In this document: positions 24,351 through 35,543 of the stretch, piece by piece
How positions within the stretch are numbered: position 1 is the stretch's first letter
Layout of the letters: every line of letters begins with the position of its first letter
From: Nyssa sinensis
Taxonomy: Eukaryota; Streptophyta; Magnoliopsida; Cornales; Nyssaceae
DNA length: 64,000 bases
Assembly (NCBI GenBank): GCA_008638375.1
Contig: CM018041.1
Span: forward strand, 17,134,453 to 17,198,452
Direction of reading: 5' to 3'
Translations under genes and position numbers: made by a program
Notes under the pieces: model-generated
Database searches by the model: none
Seen by the model: only the letters and a program-made list of their open reading frames with translations
What the model was told of the DNA's origin: nothing

Positions 24351-25269
24351 TAATACAAAATTGTAGTAATATTTCAATAGAAGAGAAGTAAATATTAAAT
24401 AAAACTCTTACAATAAAATTATTACGTAATAGAATATTTGAACAATACTCTAATAATGTAATTTACAAAAATATAAAATAGGCAATACAAAATAGGGGGC
24501 TTTAGTCATAAGTCTCTCAAAAAATGCTTAGGTAAGATTGAGTTCAACCCTAATTTTATTAATTTCAAAAGTCCCTTACTATTTTTGTCCCTAAACTACC
24601 CCTCTCTCATTTATGCAACATATTTCTCTACCATTCACTTGCGTCGCAAGACGCTATTTTTTTCTTTTAAATTTTAAAATTGAATAACTTACAAAATATA
24701 AATCGGTTTCTAATAAAATTTATATATTTGGAATCTAAAAACTGAGAATTATCAAAAAAAAATCATGTATTTTATATGAAATTTCACCAAAAAACTTCAC
24801 TCATAGAAATTTCACTCATAGTATGAGATTTAAAGAGATTTCACTGTCCATTATGAAATTTTTCCCCTCTCTTCCTTCCATCTTTTCTCCTAAACCCATT
24901 GCAAGGCCTCTCTTCTGTCCACACTGTAAGAAGATATGTCACATCGACACTTTGTAAACATCCGTTGAGTCTATTATGCATAATAATAACAATACACGAA
25001 ACATGAATCTACCATACCTTTTCATAAAAACACTACCTCATCATATGATTAGAAAATAATCCATATTGCGGAAAACCTCTAACCAAGAATTTTAAAATCC
25101 TTTGTGAAGCAGATAAATGCTAGGGGAATATAATACCACATAAGCCTGAAGCCCTTTCGTAAGTGGAAAATCATGTACCAGCAAATGGATGCTTATGTGA
25201 CATAAAAATCTGATGTCCAAACCATTCTCCAACCTTGTTTCAGTTTGGTATAATTTATTTATTTGTTGA
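22556..25269. other. Non-coding part of copy B
   Basis: No gene is recognised. Contains the SINE at 23683-23782, an (AAT)n run at about 23933-23980, and a CA/TA run at about 24306-24350. Collinear with copy A apart from the deletion near 24200. Confidence 0.5.
23683..23782 (+). repeat. Probable tRNA-derived SINE, copy B
   Basis: Box A-like GTGTAGTTAAATGATAAAA and box B-like CGAGTTTCGATTCCC, followed by 'tcttttataacaaaaac'. Homologue of 10672-10790. Confidence 0.45.
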
Positions 25270-25545
25270 TTAATCTTTGGTAGCCCATAGCTATGATCAC
25301 TACTACTCTCTCCATCACCTTTTGCAGTTGTACATCCTGATTTTTTACGGTGCTTCTTCCCCTTGAGACCCACTATCACTGGTGCTTCCATTTAAAGGAG
25401 GGTCATAAATTCCAAGGATTACTTTCTGTGTCAGTGACGAAGTGACAACACAACTCTCATCATTTGTTCTCATCTTCTCCTGTCTATGACTAAATGGTAG
25501 GGAACTTGAGATCTTATGCTCATGTCGTCTGATGCCAGGCATTTG
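25270..25545 (-). pseudogene. Fragment of an unidentified basic protein gene, copy B
   Basis: Homologue of 12854-13200. It reads RRHEHKISSSLPFSHRQEK, then a stretch ending TQKVILGI, then after a frameshift GKKHRKKSGC and an S/D-rich run. A 28-base deletion relative to copy A near 25290 changes the end and opens a longer artificial frame into the former 3' UTR. Confidence 0.35.
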
Positions 25546-25827
25546 ATCTAATGGCTAGAGGAAGGGAGGGAGGGAGATTACTAGAGTTGTAGAAGAGTAA
25601 AATAAAAGGAGAGAGATGAGGCAGATCACGCATATATTTATTTTAAGGGGAAATTTTGTCATTAAAAAATTACATTAATATCATTTCATCAAGTGCTTGA
25701 CTTGATCTCAAAGAATTAAAAACGTCTAGGATGTTTGAGGTAATAGGATTTTGTCTTGAACCCAAACTTGTATACACTTATTCTCAAGGACCTAATAATA
25801 ATTAATTCTACAAAATAACTGTTTCAT

Positions 25828-25862
<35 letters not shown>

Positions 25863-26266
25863 AAACTAGATATAAAAAATAAAAATAATACAAAATAAGA
25901 CTCTATTAATAAAAATTGAATTGTTTTGCTAGAGTTTTTATGGAAGTTTTTTTTTTTTTGTAGAATTATACTTTTATTAACCTTAATCTTAACCTTATAA
26001 TTTGAATTATATGTACTACGGACCTAAAATTTGGGGCATTTTCTATGAAGTAAGACCTGAAATAATTGCTTTGTTGGCTTAACACTAGAACTGCTCATTG
26101 TGCTCAAATCTATCTTGAATTCTCTTAGACCATGTTTGGACGGCAGGATAACAGGATTGGATAGGAAAAATCTTATCTTATTCCATGTTTAGTGTCTTCA
26201 ATTGAATTGGATATTTACATCCCACCCGATTAAGATATAACTTATACTATGGGTGTGGTGGTATTT

Positions 26267-26494
26267 TATCAGGGTATACTTGAAGAGGAAGATATGAGAG
26301 AATATGGCTTGCATTTTCTTATTGATCAATATATGGGTATATATATACATTATACACTTAATTACCTAAAACAATCTCCTCAAATGAGGAAACAGAAAAT
26401 CAAATCAAATCACAATCAAATATTATCTACAACTAAATCGAAGATATCAAATCAAATCACAATCAAATATTATCTTCAACTAATATCTCTAACA
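26267..26494 (-). repeat. 3' LTR of copia element 1
   Basis: 228 bp. About 48 bp longer than the other LTR because an internal 'caaatcaaatcacaatcaaa' segment is duplicated in tandem. Followed on the + strand by the PPT-side sequence 'tgccacctcaagatgg'. Confidence 0.9.
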
Positions 26495-27081
26495 TGCCAC
26501 CTCAAGATGGAGCTCCGAGAGGAGAGTCCAATCTTGTCCCTGAGAGATAGAAAACAAGCTCGCAGTAGTGGTTTGGTGAGGGCATCCGCGAGTTGATTGG
26601 TGGATGAGACGTGAGCAACACGTAGAGCCCCAGTTTGAACTTGATCATGAATGAAGTGAAAATCAATGGCAACATGCTTCATGCGAGAATGAAATACTGG
26701 ATTGGAACATAATTGGGTAGCGCCGACATTGTCGCAATAGATCACGGGTGACTGAGGTAGCTGAACATGGAGTTTAGTAAGGAGAGAACACACTCAATTC
26801 AATTCAGCAGCAGTGGCAGCAACATACCTATATTCAGCCTCAGTAGAAGAGCGAGCAATCGTACATTGCCTCTTGGAGCTCCAAGAAATAGGATTGCGAC
26901 CAAGATAAACAATATAAGTACTGGTAGACGTCCTTGTTGCTTGCCCAATCAACATCAGAGAAGGCATGGAGGGACAACAATGAGTCACGATAAAGACAAG
27001 GCCATGATCGGAAGTACCATAGAGATAGCGCAAGAGACGCTTCACAGTAGTCCAATGGTTAGTGGTTGGACGATGCATGTA
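26476..27081 (-). pseudogene. copia element 1 RNase H region
   Basis: Two adjacent frames read copia RNase H. RSSTEAEYRYVAA (catalytic E region) and PISWSSKRQCTIAR lie in 26794-27078; IYCDNVGATQL (catalytic D), HIDFH-like AIDFHFIHD and TNQLADALTKPL lie in 26476-26793. A frameshift or stop separates the frames near 26794, and the first catalytic segment is damaged. Confidence 0.85.
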
Positions 27082-27830
27082 CTAAGACAATTTGTTGACT
27101 GCAAAAGCAATTTCTGGCCGAGTAAGAGACAAGTACTGGAGGCTACCCACAACGACTCTGTATTCAGTGGGGTCCGTAAGGGCGGAGCCAGAGTGTAGCG
27201 TAAGTGTTGGATTGGTTGGAAGAGATGTGAGTACTGATTTACTATCCATCATGTTAGTACGAGTAAGAAGATCTAGGATGTACCGGCGTTGAGAAAGAAG
27301 GATCCCATGTTCATGCGGAATGACTTCCACACCAAGGAAATAAGCAAGGGGGCCAAGATCCTTAATAGAGAAGCATTGAGCAAGAGAGCTAACAACTCGG
27401 TTGACCATATCATTATTGTCAGCCTGTAATTATAATGTCATCAACATAAACAAGGAGATATACACAATAGGTACCCGTGTCGAGGACAAAGAGAGATGTA
27501 TATGCATGTGAGTTCTGAAATCCAAATGTAACAAGAAACTGGCGAAACTCAGTATACCAGGCACGAGGAGCTTGCTTAAGGCCATATATGGCTTTGTAAA
27601 GTTTACACACATGAGTAGGATAGTCAGGATCAACAAACCCCGGCGATTGAGCCATATAAGCATCTTCTGTGAAACACCCTTGTAAAAAGGCATTATTGAT
27701 GTCAAGTTGTCGGAGAGACCTAGCCACAACTTGATAGCAATGCTGAGGACAAGTCGACTGGTGGTGGGCTTAATGACTGGACTGAATGTATCATTGTAGT
27801 CGACACCAGGTCGCTGGTGAAAGCCTTTAG
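27082..27830 (-). pseudogene. copia element 1 reverse transcriptase region
   Basis: The frame at 27419-27727 has [25 protein letters not shown] and the active-site YVDDI. The frame at 27082-27408 continues with FSIKDLGPLAYFLGVEV and the thumb/connection region. A stop near 27410 separates them and the 5' part of RT is degraded. Confidence 0.85.
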
Positions 27831-28180
27831 CAACTAAACAAGCCTTGTACCTGTCAATAGAACCATTAGAGTGGCGTTTAGTTCGAAAAATCCATTTGCA
27901 TCCAACAATATTCTCGGGGGGAAACTAGATGGGACTAACTCACATGTCTCGTTGCGATGAAGAACATCATATTTTTCAGACATGGCTTAAGGCCATTTGG
28001 GATCTTTGAGGGCTTGGGTCGTAGTTGTGGGGTCAAAATCAACGGGTTTAGAAAGTTAGGTAGTGAGATTGAGTTTGTGGATAGGTTTGTGAATAACATT
28101 TTTGGCTCGAGTAGTTATAGGGTAAGTGTTGAGAGTTGCTGAAAGAGGGATAGATGATTGAATGGCTGGTTTGTTAGGGT

Positions 28181-29374
28181 CTATGGTGCTAGCAGGTGAT
28201 TGAGGGAAAATGGGTTTGGCGGTATTGGAGTGGTCGAGGGTGCAGGTGGTGTCGGAACAACACTTGAGGGCATAGAAAAAGACCATTTGTTAGATGGCAT
28301 AGACAGTGACCGAGACTGAGTATTGGATGATGGACGATTTATAAGTGGCGGGATGTAGGTGGAAACAGTTTGTGGTTGAGGACGAGGTAAATGGTTGTGA
28401 AATGAGGAGAAAGGAAAAACAGACTCAACAAACTTGACATGACGGGAGATAAACATTTTGGAGTTAGAAGGATCATAAAAAAAGTAGGCACTCTGAGTAA
28501 GAGAGTAGCCAAGAAAGACACAGGGAGTGGAGCAAGATTCGAGTTTGTGAGAAGAATAAGGCCGAAGCCAGAGGTAGCATAGGCAACCAAAGACACTAAG
28601 TTTGGAGTAGTTTGGAGGAGTACCAAAAATCATCTCAAAAGGGGAAGAGAGATTTAGTGTTGGAGTGGGCATACGATTTATGAGGTAGACAACAGTGGTG
28701 AAGCCATGAGACCAAAACATTAAAGAAAGGGAAGCATGGGAGAGAAGGGTGAGATCAAGTTTCTATAATGTGACGGTGACGTCTTTCAGAAAAACCATTA
28801 TGTTCTAGGTGTGTGAGGTGGAATTGTAAGGTGAGAAATACCATGAGTGGCTAAATAAGAAGCAAGACCAATATATTCGCCACCATTGTCAGAATAAAGG
28901 GTGATGATTTTTCTGTTAAAGTAGTTTTCAACAAGAGTTTGGAATCTTATAAAACATCATGAACATCCGATTTGTGCTTGATTGGATAAAGCCACATATA
29001 TTTGGTATAGTGGTCGACAAAGATAACATAGTATTTAAAGCCATCATAGGGAGAGGACTGGGGAAGTCCACACATTAGAAAAGAGAATTTCGAGAGGTTT
29101 AGTGGAGACAATAGAAGTAGTAGAAAATGGTAATTTGTGACTTTTATTGCAGTGACATGCATTACATGAACAATTAGGCCAAAATGGAAAACGACAAATC
29201 TAATTTATAATGAGACGGCAACATGTTTTAGAATAGAAAGAGCGGGATGACCTAATCTATGATGCCACTCGGACGAAGTGGTCTTGACACTAGAGAAAGC
29301 AAGTAAAGGTGATTTCATGGATGAGGAAGCTGACCATTCATACACGCCATCCTTCATTTGGCCCGTTAAGAGGA
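28181..29374 (-). pseudogene. copia element 1 integrase region
   Basis: Pieces include DGFKYYVIFVDHYTKYMWLY (catalytic core, 28947-29162) and, after several frameshifts, the C-terminal GKR-type region with YLINRMPT and FGCLCYLWLRPY (28181-28720). HHCC and later core motifs are damaged. Confidence 0.8.
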
Positions 29375-29794
29375 TTACCCCCGTGCGAAGTTCCTTACAA
29401 GAAAAGAAGCTGGTAAGAATTCATTGGATACATTATTAGTAGTGCAAAATTGAGAAATAGAAATTAAATTCTTTTGCATGCTAGGAACACAGAGAACATT
29501 TGATAAGGTAAAGGAAGTGGTAGGGGTAGTGAGGGAAGTGGAACTGGTATGTGTAATGGGTAGACCTGTGCCATCGTCAATCATAACATCGTCTGTGCTT
29601 GGGTATGGAGCATGAAGAGATAAGTTGCTCAAGTCGGCGGTGACATGATGAGAAACACCACTATTAAGGAGCCATGATGGAGTGGCGGAGGATGAGGTGG
29701 TCGCAAAGTGAGCCGGCGGTTGCCACGGGGCAGTAGAACGAGTAGTCAGAGGGCGAGGTGAGGACAACGAGTCATTCAGTACAAGGTTAAACAA
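29375..29794 (-). pseudogene. copia element 1 protease region
   Basis: The frame contains WLLNSGVSHHVT, where copia proteases normally have WLLDSGASHH. The catalytic Asp codon is changed to Asn (29663-29665). IDDGTGLPI and LCVPSMQKNLISISQ follow as expected for the protease to integrase linker. Confidence 0.85.
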
Positions 29795-30742
29795 AGGGCA
29801 CCGTTTGGCAGTATGACCCTGAATACCACAAATCTGACAGTAGCCAAGATATGGCCATGGTGGTGGTCGACCACCCCGAGGCTGATGCGGGTCGGGAGAA
29901 GGGTGCTAGTTGTTGGTGGAAGATGGATGCCATCCAGTGTGGGTGGAGCCAAAAGGGGGCGACGGGATGTGGGTTGACGATGGACGCCACCTAGGGGTAC
30001 GCGAGCCTGTATTGGTGCGTTGAGTGGGATTGGCAGAGGCTGGTAGATAAGACTAATCAGGCTTCTTCTCCTGCAAATGGGCTTCAAAAGTGAGTAGTTT
30101 TTCATGAAGTTCATCAAAGGTGGGGGGTGTGTCATGAGCGTGAACGACATTTACAAGGTCTTTGTAATCACTACCAAGACCATTAAGAATTTTTTCTGTG
30201 AGATCATCGTCGTCCATAGGGATGCTAAGAAGAGCAAGTTCATCCGGCACGGGCTTTGACAGATTGTAGAAAATCAGTGATACTTTGAGAACCTTTGGTA
30301 GGATTTTTGAGGTGACCTTTAACTTGTTTGATCCGGCCACGAGATGGCTGAGCATATGTGTTAGCAAGAATCGTCCAAGCTTGATGAGAGGTGGTTGCAC
30401 GAGCAATGAAAGGAATGAGAGTAGGAGAAAGGGAGCCAATAATAGCATTGAGTATAAGTTTATCCTGATGAATCCAGAAAGTATAAGCCGGGTTCACTTG
30501 AGTGGTTTGATTGGCAGTGATAGTTTTAGGTGGGCAAGGTTTGGTACCGTCAATGTCGCCAATAAGATCATAGCCAACGAAAAGGGTTTGAAATTGGAGT
30601 TTCCATGAGGTATAATTGGTGGAGGTTAATTTAAGAGGGACTTGGGCAAAACGTTGATGGCAATGAGGGCTGGGTTGGCATCGTTTGCATGGAGGATGGT
30701 GGGAGTCATAACAGCAGTGGGGGAAGAGCTTTGAGTGGTCAT
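29795..30742 (-). pseudogene. copia element 1 gag
   Basis: The start codon is at 30742 (MTTQSSSP). Frames read the UBN2-type gag core (FWIHQDKLILNAIIGSLSP, DDDLTEKILNGLGSDY) and then the zinc knuckle CQICGIQGHTAKRC (CCHC intact, about 29798-29839). At least two frameshifts or stops interrupt it (near 30620 and 30240). Confidence 0.85.
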
Positions 30743-31199
30743 GGAGGCAAGCAGAAACTCTGATTTTTTTTTTTTTTTAGACGAAGACGAAGAAGGGTTG
30801 AAAGAAAAGAGAAAAAAAAAACTGTGATTCTAAGGAAGATGGGAAAAAAAAAAAAACCAAGTGGGTTAGACGGGACGCTTTGGGGCAGTGGGAAAGGAGA
30901 ACCCTCTTTGTGCGATTCAGAATTTGGTAAATGTTGTTGATAGGTGATTATGATGCACAGAGATAAAAGGGTTTGTGTGGCGTTGTCTGGGAATTTTTTT
31001 TTTTTTTTGTTTTGATGATGGTGATGACTTGATGACCAAGGTGCTATGTGGATACTGGATGAAAGTTGCTGATAATGAACAGCAGATCAAATCTAATTCA
31101 AGAAGACTGGACTGCTGGATGTAGGAGGAGAAAGGGAAGAGAAAGAAGGGAGATTAGAGAAGATTCTAGTTATGCAGAAAAAAAAAAAAAAGAGAAAAT

Positions 31200-31211
31200 G
31201 CTCTGATACCA
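31200..31211 (-). other. Primer-binding site of copia element 1
   Basis: TGGTATCAGAGC on the minus strand, directly next to the 5' LTR. Complementary to the 3' end of initiator tRNA-Met. Confidence 0.9.
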
Positions 31212-31391
31212 TATCAGCGTATACTTAAAGATGAAGATATGAGAGAATATAGCTTGCATTTTCTATTGATCAATATATGGGTATATATATACATTGTACA
31301 CACAATTACCTAAAGCAATCTCCTCAAATGAGGAAACAGAAAATCAAATCAAATCACAATCAAATATTATCTTCAACTAACATCTCTAACA
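31212..31391 (-). repeat. 5' LTR of copia element 1
   Basis: 180 bp, matching 26267-26494 with a handful of substitutions and without the 48-bp internal duplication. Confidence 0.9.
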
Positions 31392-32277
31392 TATTTTAGT
31401 TATTCTATCTTATTGGGATAAAAATACAACACCATATCATTAAAAGAGAAAAATTTACAACACCTACAATATAGAGAAACAAAGATGTTGAAGAGTCAAG
31501 TTTAAAAAACCAAATTTTTCATTTTCTCATTGTTCAAAATTATATTTTTTATATGTTTTCAACTTTTTTTAATGCATTTTTTTATTAATAATTGGACTGC
31601 TATATATATATATATTGCTACTATTATAAGTCATAAATATATATTCAGATACTATTTATATTGCATGTATGTAATCATTGATTTGAGTGATTCTTAGTAA
31701 TACGGATCATGATTTTTTTTTTTAGCCTCGCATAAAGTGAGAGACTATTATGAATAATGTTTACACAATCACATTCTAAAATATTGTGATTATAGTTATT
31801 AGATTTTGTAATTGATTTATGAATAAAATTTAATTTTAGATAACTCGTATACATATATTGAAAAAATAAATAAATTTAAATGGCTTTATTTTTCTGACGA
31901 CCTTGAGAAAAATAGTACATAAGAAAATAAAAAATAAAAAATAATTATATCGAAACTTTTTATATGGTAAGCATCCAAACATAAGATTGGAATATAATAA
32001 CATATCTCATCTTTTATTCGGGTCAGTTCTAAACACTAGATTAAAATACTTAATATCCCACAGGATTCTATATCATATCATATCATATCATATCCAATCC
32101 AATTATATCATATCCGATCCCGCATTCTTTTCTAGTCGTCCAAATAAGGTCTTAAAGGTTAATTGTTAAAAATTCTTGTTATATTTAGTATAATGTATAT
32201 TAAAATTCCAAGTTAGTGGAATTATTGTTACAAACTACTAACAAACTAAACCACTAAATCCAAGAACAATCCTCTAA

Positions 32278-32357
32278 TGGAGTTGTTGAGATTTGAATCC
32301 ACAAACTCCTCCTAATGAAGAGGTCATGATAGTCAACTGAGCTAATCCAGTTGATTC
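32278..32357 (-). repeat. tRNA-like sequence, probable SINE head, copy B
   Basis: Homologue of 14758-14837, with box A TTAGCTCAGTTGACTATCATG and a box B changed to GGATTCAAATC. Confidence 0.5.
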
Positions 32358-34446
32358 TAGAGTTTGCTTTTATCATTTAAGAGATATATTATGTCACATG
32401 CCCATTGTATGACATGCAAGTTAAATGACCCTTTTAAATGATAATTGAAGAAAAAAATATTCGGTGTAATATCATTTAGGCAGGAAAATTATAATGATTT
32501 TTTCTGAAATTCATTGATATTACAGATATTTTTTTTCATGATTTAAAAATTACATTAGTATCTCTCAATAAACAAAACCTCTCATCCGTTAGTAACTATT
32601 AATTGATTAAATAGATTAAGCCGAAATAACTTCAAATATTTTCATAAATGCTAATTTTAATCTTATTAAAGTTTTATAATAAAAAAGGAAAATAGAGCTT
32701 GGAAATTTAATAGATGGTTCCAGCTCCAATTCATCAACATCAAGCACCCAACAATACTTTACTATTCTGCAATGGGATTCTATAATTCAATTTCTTCAAA
32801 TCCCAATTTATTATCCATGTTCACACGCGCGCGCGAGAACAGAATTGCACAGTATTGCCGAAATCCCAATTAATCCGTCCTTAAAAACCTTCCGTTGCCT
32901 GTAATTAACGTAGAGGTAAATAAATTGAACCAAATATTCAGAATTTAAAATTATATGCATCTCAATTTTGAAAGTTTATTCAATTGATAAAGCTGATGGT
33001 TTTAAATCTTTACTAATTTTTCTTTTCTTGTCCTTCACTCTTATAAGAACTCAAATCATTCTCTTATTTTTTAAAATAAACAAATACAGTTAATCTCTTA
33101 TAATTAATCGACTTGAGAGATTAAAAATTTATTAATTATTAAATTTTTTTATATTTACATTAATCAATAAGTGTTTTTTATATGTAAAAAAATTTCAGTA
33201 CAAAAATAAAAAGATTATATGCAATTTTTTTTTTATTAAGTTTTGGTATTTTATAAAAAATACATAAAATCTTCAACTTTTAAGACGAATAAACTTGTAA
33301 TGACTTTTTTAAATAAAGAAGTATTTTTGATGTCGTAAATTTTTTTATTTACAATACTTCTGACTTTAATTATATTAAATTAATAAATATAAAAGAAAAT
33401 TACACTTTACTCCCTTGTGATTAGATTTGTTTTCAAATAACTCCCTGTAAGTTAAAAATTGACATTTAACTCTATTAAGATTGAGACCAAAGCGAAATTC
33501 AAGATGCCATTAACAAAATATATAAAAAGACCAAAATATTCTCGCCTCTTTCCCTAAAATTAGGGTGTTGCTAGAGATGGGGGAGGGGACAGTGGCGGCA
33601 CAAGGGGAGGGGATGGTGGCAGTGGTGGCTGGGGCATTGGTAATGGAGGAAAGTGGGTGGAGGGGATGGGCGGAGGTTTTCTCTCCTCTCTCTATTTTAT
33701 ATTTTTTTTCTAATTCCTAGCTTCTTAGGAGTGATCCACAAATTTTAATTAGAGACAATTCAAATTGAAAATATTAAAATTTAAGAGAATTTATTTGAAT
33801 ATATCAAAAAATTTGAGAGAGGAACAAGTCATATTTTGTTTAAATATTCTAACAAAATTAATAATAAAAAATACGGTATTAAAAAAAATTTTTTGGAAGA
33901 GAAATCCTATTTTGTTAAAATATTCTTATAAAATTAGGAATAAAAAATGTAATATCAAAATTTTTGTAAGCCATAGCTCCCACTTGTCCCCTGCATCTGC
34001 CTTTATAACTTTAACAAATGGTATAATAAGAAATTTATGTGAAAAATAATTTAAATTCCATACAAGATTGCATATTTAGCCAGTAAAATATATGCACGGT
34101 GTATTCAGATAAAAATCTAACGATTTTATTTCAGTCTTAATCTCAAGAGAGTTAAGTGTCAAATTTTAAAATAGAGGTATTTATGGAAAAATGAAACTAA
34201 CTACAGGGATAAAGTATAACTACGAAAATATGTAATAAATAAGATATATAAGTTCATATAAAATTATTTTGTCTATCTAATAATTAAAATTATAAATAAT
34301 TTTTTAAAAAATTAATAATATTTAGGTGATAAAAATTTTAATTATTCATGGTAGAATAAGTTGATTTTTAAAAATTTGTTAATTACTAAAAATTGTTAAT
34401 TATAAGATTGCGCACTATGACATTACCAAGGTCACTGCCCACCTAA
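32358..34446. other. Non-coding part of copy B, with extra block 32737-33502
   Basis: No gene is recognised. Positions 32737-33502 have no match in copy A. Both edges of this block lie next to ATTCA, suggesting a microhomology deletion in copy A rather than an insertion here. It includes a CGCGCG run near 32826. The G-rich block at 33575-33690 matches copy A. Confidence 0.5.
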
Positions 34447-35362
34447 GAGCAGCTCCATCAGTCTCTTCAAATTACCTTTTCAGCAAATTTTGCTGCTCCA
34501 TGTCAGCAGCTCAAGCTCCAAGAGACGCGTTTTCCAGCTCGTCAAAATTTGTGGACTTCTCTTTACTCGGTTTGTTTGCTGATTGTCAAACGGCTTGTTA
34601 AAGTAACAAAAAAAGTAGACAATCAAAGCAAATTCAAATGGCCGGATCAGAATTTAACGTTATAAATATTACTGTTGAGAACGGTAATTTTTTTTTATAA
34701 ATATGTTGTGTAATTGTTTTTTCACCATTGTCATCCTTCTCATCAAGTTTATCACTTTGATAATTTTCAACAATCATTCAAACTTAAAAATTATTCATAT
34801 TTTCTGCATTATTTTCATTCCTCAACTCTTCCATCCAAATGGATCAAACATTTTTTTCAACACAATTTTCAAAATCACCTGAGTTCTCCACTCAATTTAC
34901 CGCTCAACCGTCTCAATCCTCTATTCGAATTAATAAAGCCACAAAAAAATGCGATGATAGTTTTACCATTGAAGAAGATACGCTACTTGTGTCATCGTAG
35001 CTTACTATTAGTTTGTATCATGTACAAAGAACGATAAAAAACACAAGACTTATTAGTTTCAAGTGTGGGAGTATTTCCACAAGTACAAGATATTTGAATC
35101 CAACTGAAATTTAAATTTTGAATTTTAAGTTTCAAATAAAATTGGAGAGAATTTAAATTTCAAATAAAATTGAAGGAAATTTAAACTATACATTTTAAAA
35201 ATTAGAGAAAATTTAAATAAAATAAAACAAAACTAAATAATGTTAAAAAATAAAAATATTAAAATATTAAATTTTGAAAAGTCTCTGCTAGACAAAAATT
35301 GATAGTTTGAAGATTCTCTTGGAGCAAAAATTGATAGTTTGAAAATTCTCTTGGAGATGCTC
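34447..35362. mobile_element. PIF/Harbinger-derived element just upstream of CYP714 gene 2
   Basis: Ends GAGCAGCTCCATCAGTCTCT and, reverse-complemented from the right, GAGCATCTCCAAGAGAATTT. Perfect target duplication TAA (34444-34446, 35363-35365). Carries the same decayed ORF1-like fragment as copy A. Ends 181 bp before the P450 start codon. Confidence 0.82.
34839..35110 (+). pseudogene. Decayed Harbinger ORF1-like (Myb/SANT-like) fragment, copy B
   Basis: Starts MDQTFFSTQFSKSPEF and contains FTIEEDTLLVSS followed by a stop. Homologue of 16498-16775, with an additional small deletion near 35030. Confidence 0.55.
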
Positions 35363-35399
35363 TAAGCAGAAATTAATTCCGAACTTCTCTACATGGGTC

Positions 35400-35407
35400 T
35401 ATATTAA
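35400..35407 (+). promoter_or_regulatory. Possible TATA box of CYP714 gene 2
   Basis: TATATTAA, 144 bp before the start codon, conserved with 17050-17057. A 'ttcggaaagaagtca' segment downstream is duplicated in this copy (35425 and 35470). Confidence 0.35.
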
Positions 35408-35493
35408 CTTTGAGATATGCTGGTTTCGGAAAGAAGTCATACACAGCTGGTAGGGAGAGAGTTTGATTACTTTCGGAAAGAAGTCACACACAC

Positions 35494-35498
<5 letters not shown>

Positions 35499-35539
<41 letters not shown>
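35499..35539. repeat. (GA)n microsatellite in the CYP714 gene 2 leader
   Basis: About 20 GA units ending 4 bp before the start codon. The reading frame through it is open but has no upstream ATG of note. Confidence 0.9.
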
Positions 35540-35540
<1 letters not shown>

Positions 35541-35543
35541 AAC

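Larger units (their letters stand above)
26267..31391 (-). mobile_element. Ty1/copia LTR retrotransposon 1
   Basis: LTRs at 26267-26494 and 31212-31391, target duplication TATTT (26262-26266, 31392-31396), and a PBS for initiator tRNA-Met at 31200-31211. The domain order on the minus strand is gag, PR, IN, RT, RH, the copia order. In the LTR's own direction it starts TGTTAGAGAT and ends CTGATA. All reading frames are broken. The insertion is absent from copy A, so it postdates the segmental duplication. Confidence 0.93.
26128..32151. mobile_element. PIF/Harbinger-type element, copy B, split by a copia insertion
   Basis: Same ends as 13744-14631 (GACCATGTTTGGACGGCAGG ... CGTCCAAATAAGGTC) with TTA on both sides (26125-26127, 32152-32154). 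The copia element sits inside at TATTT, so only about 0.9 kb belongs to this element. Confidence 0.75.
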
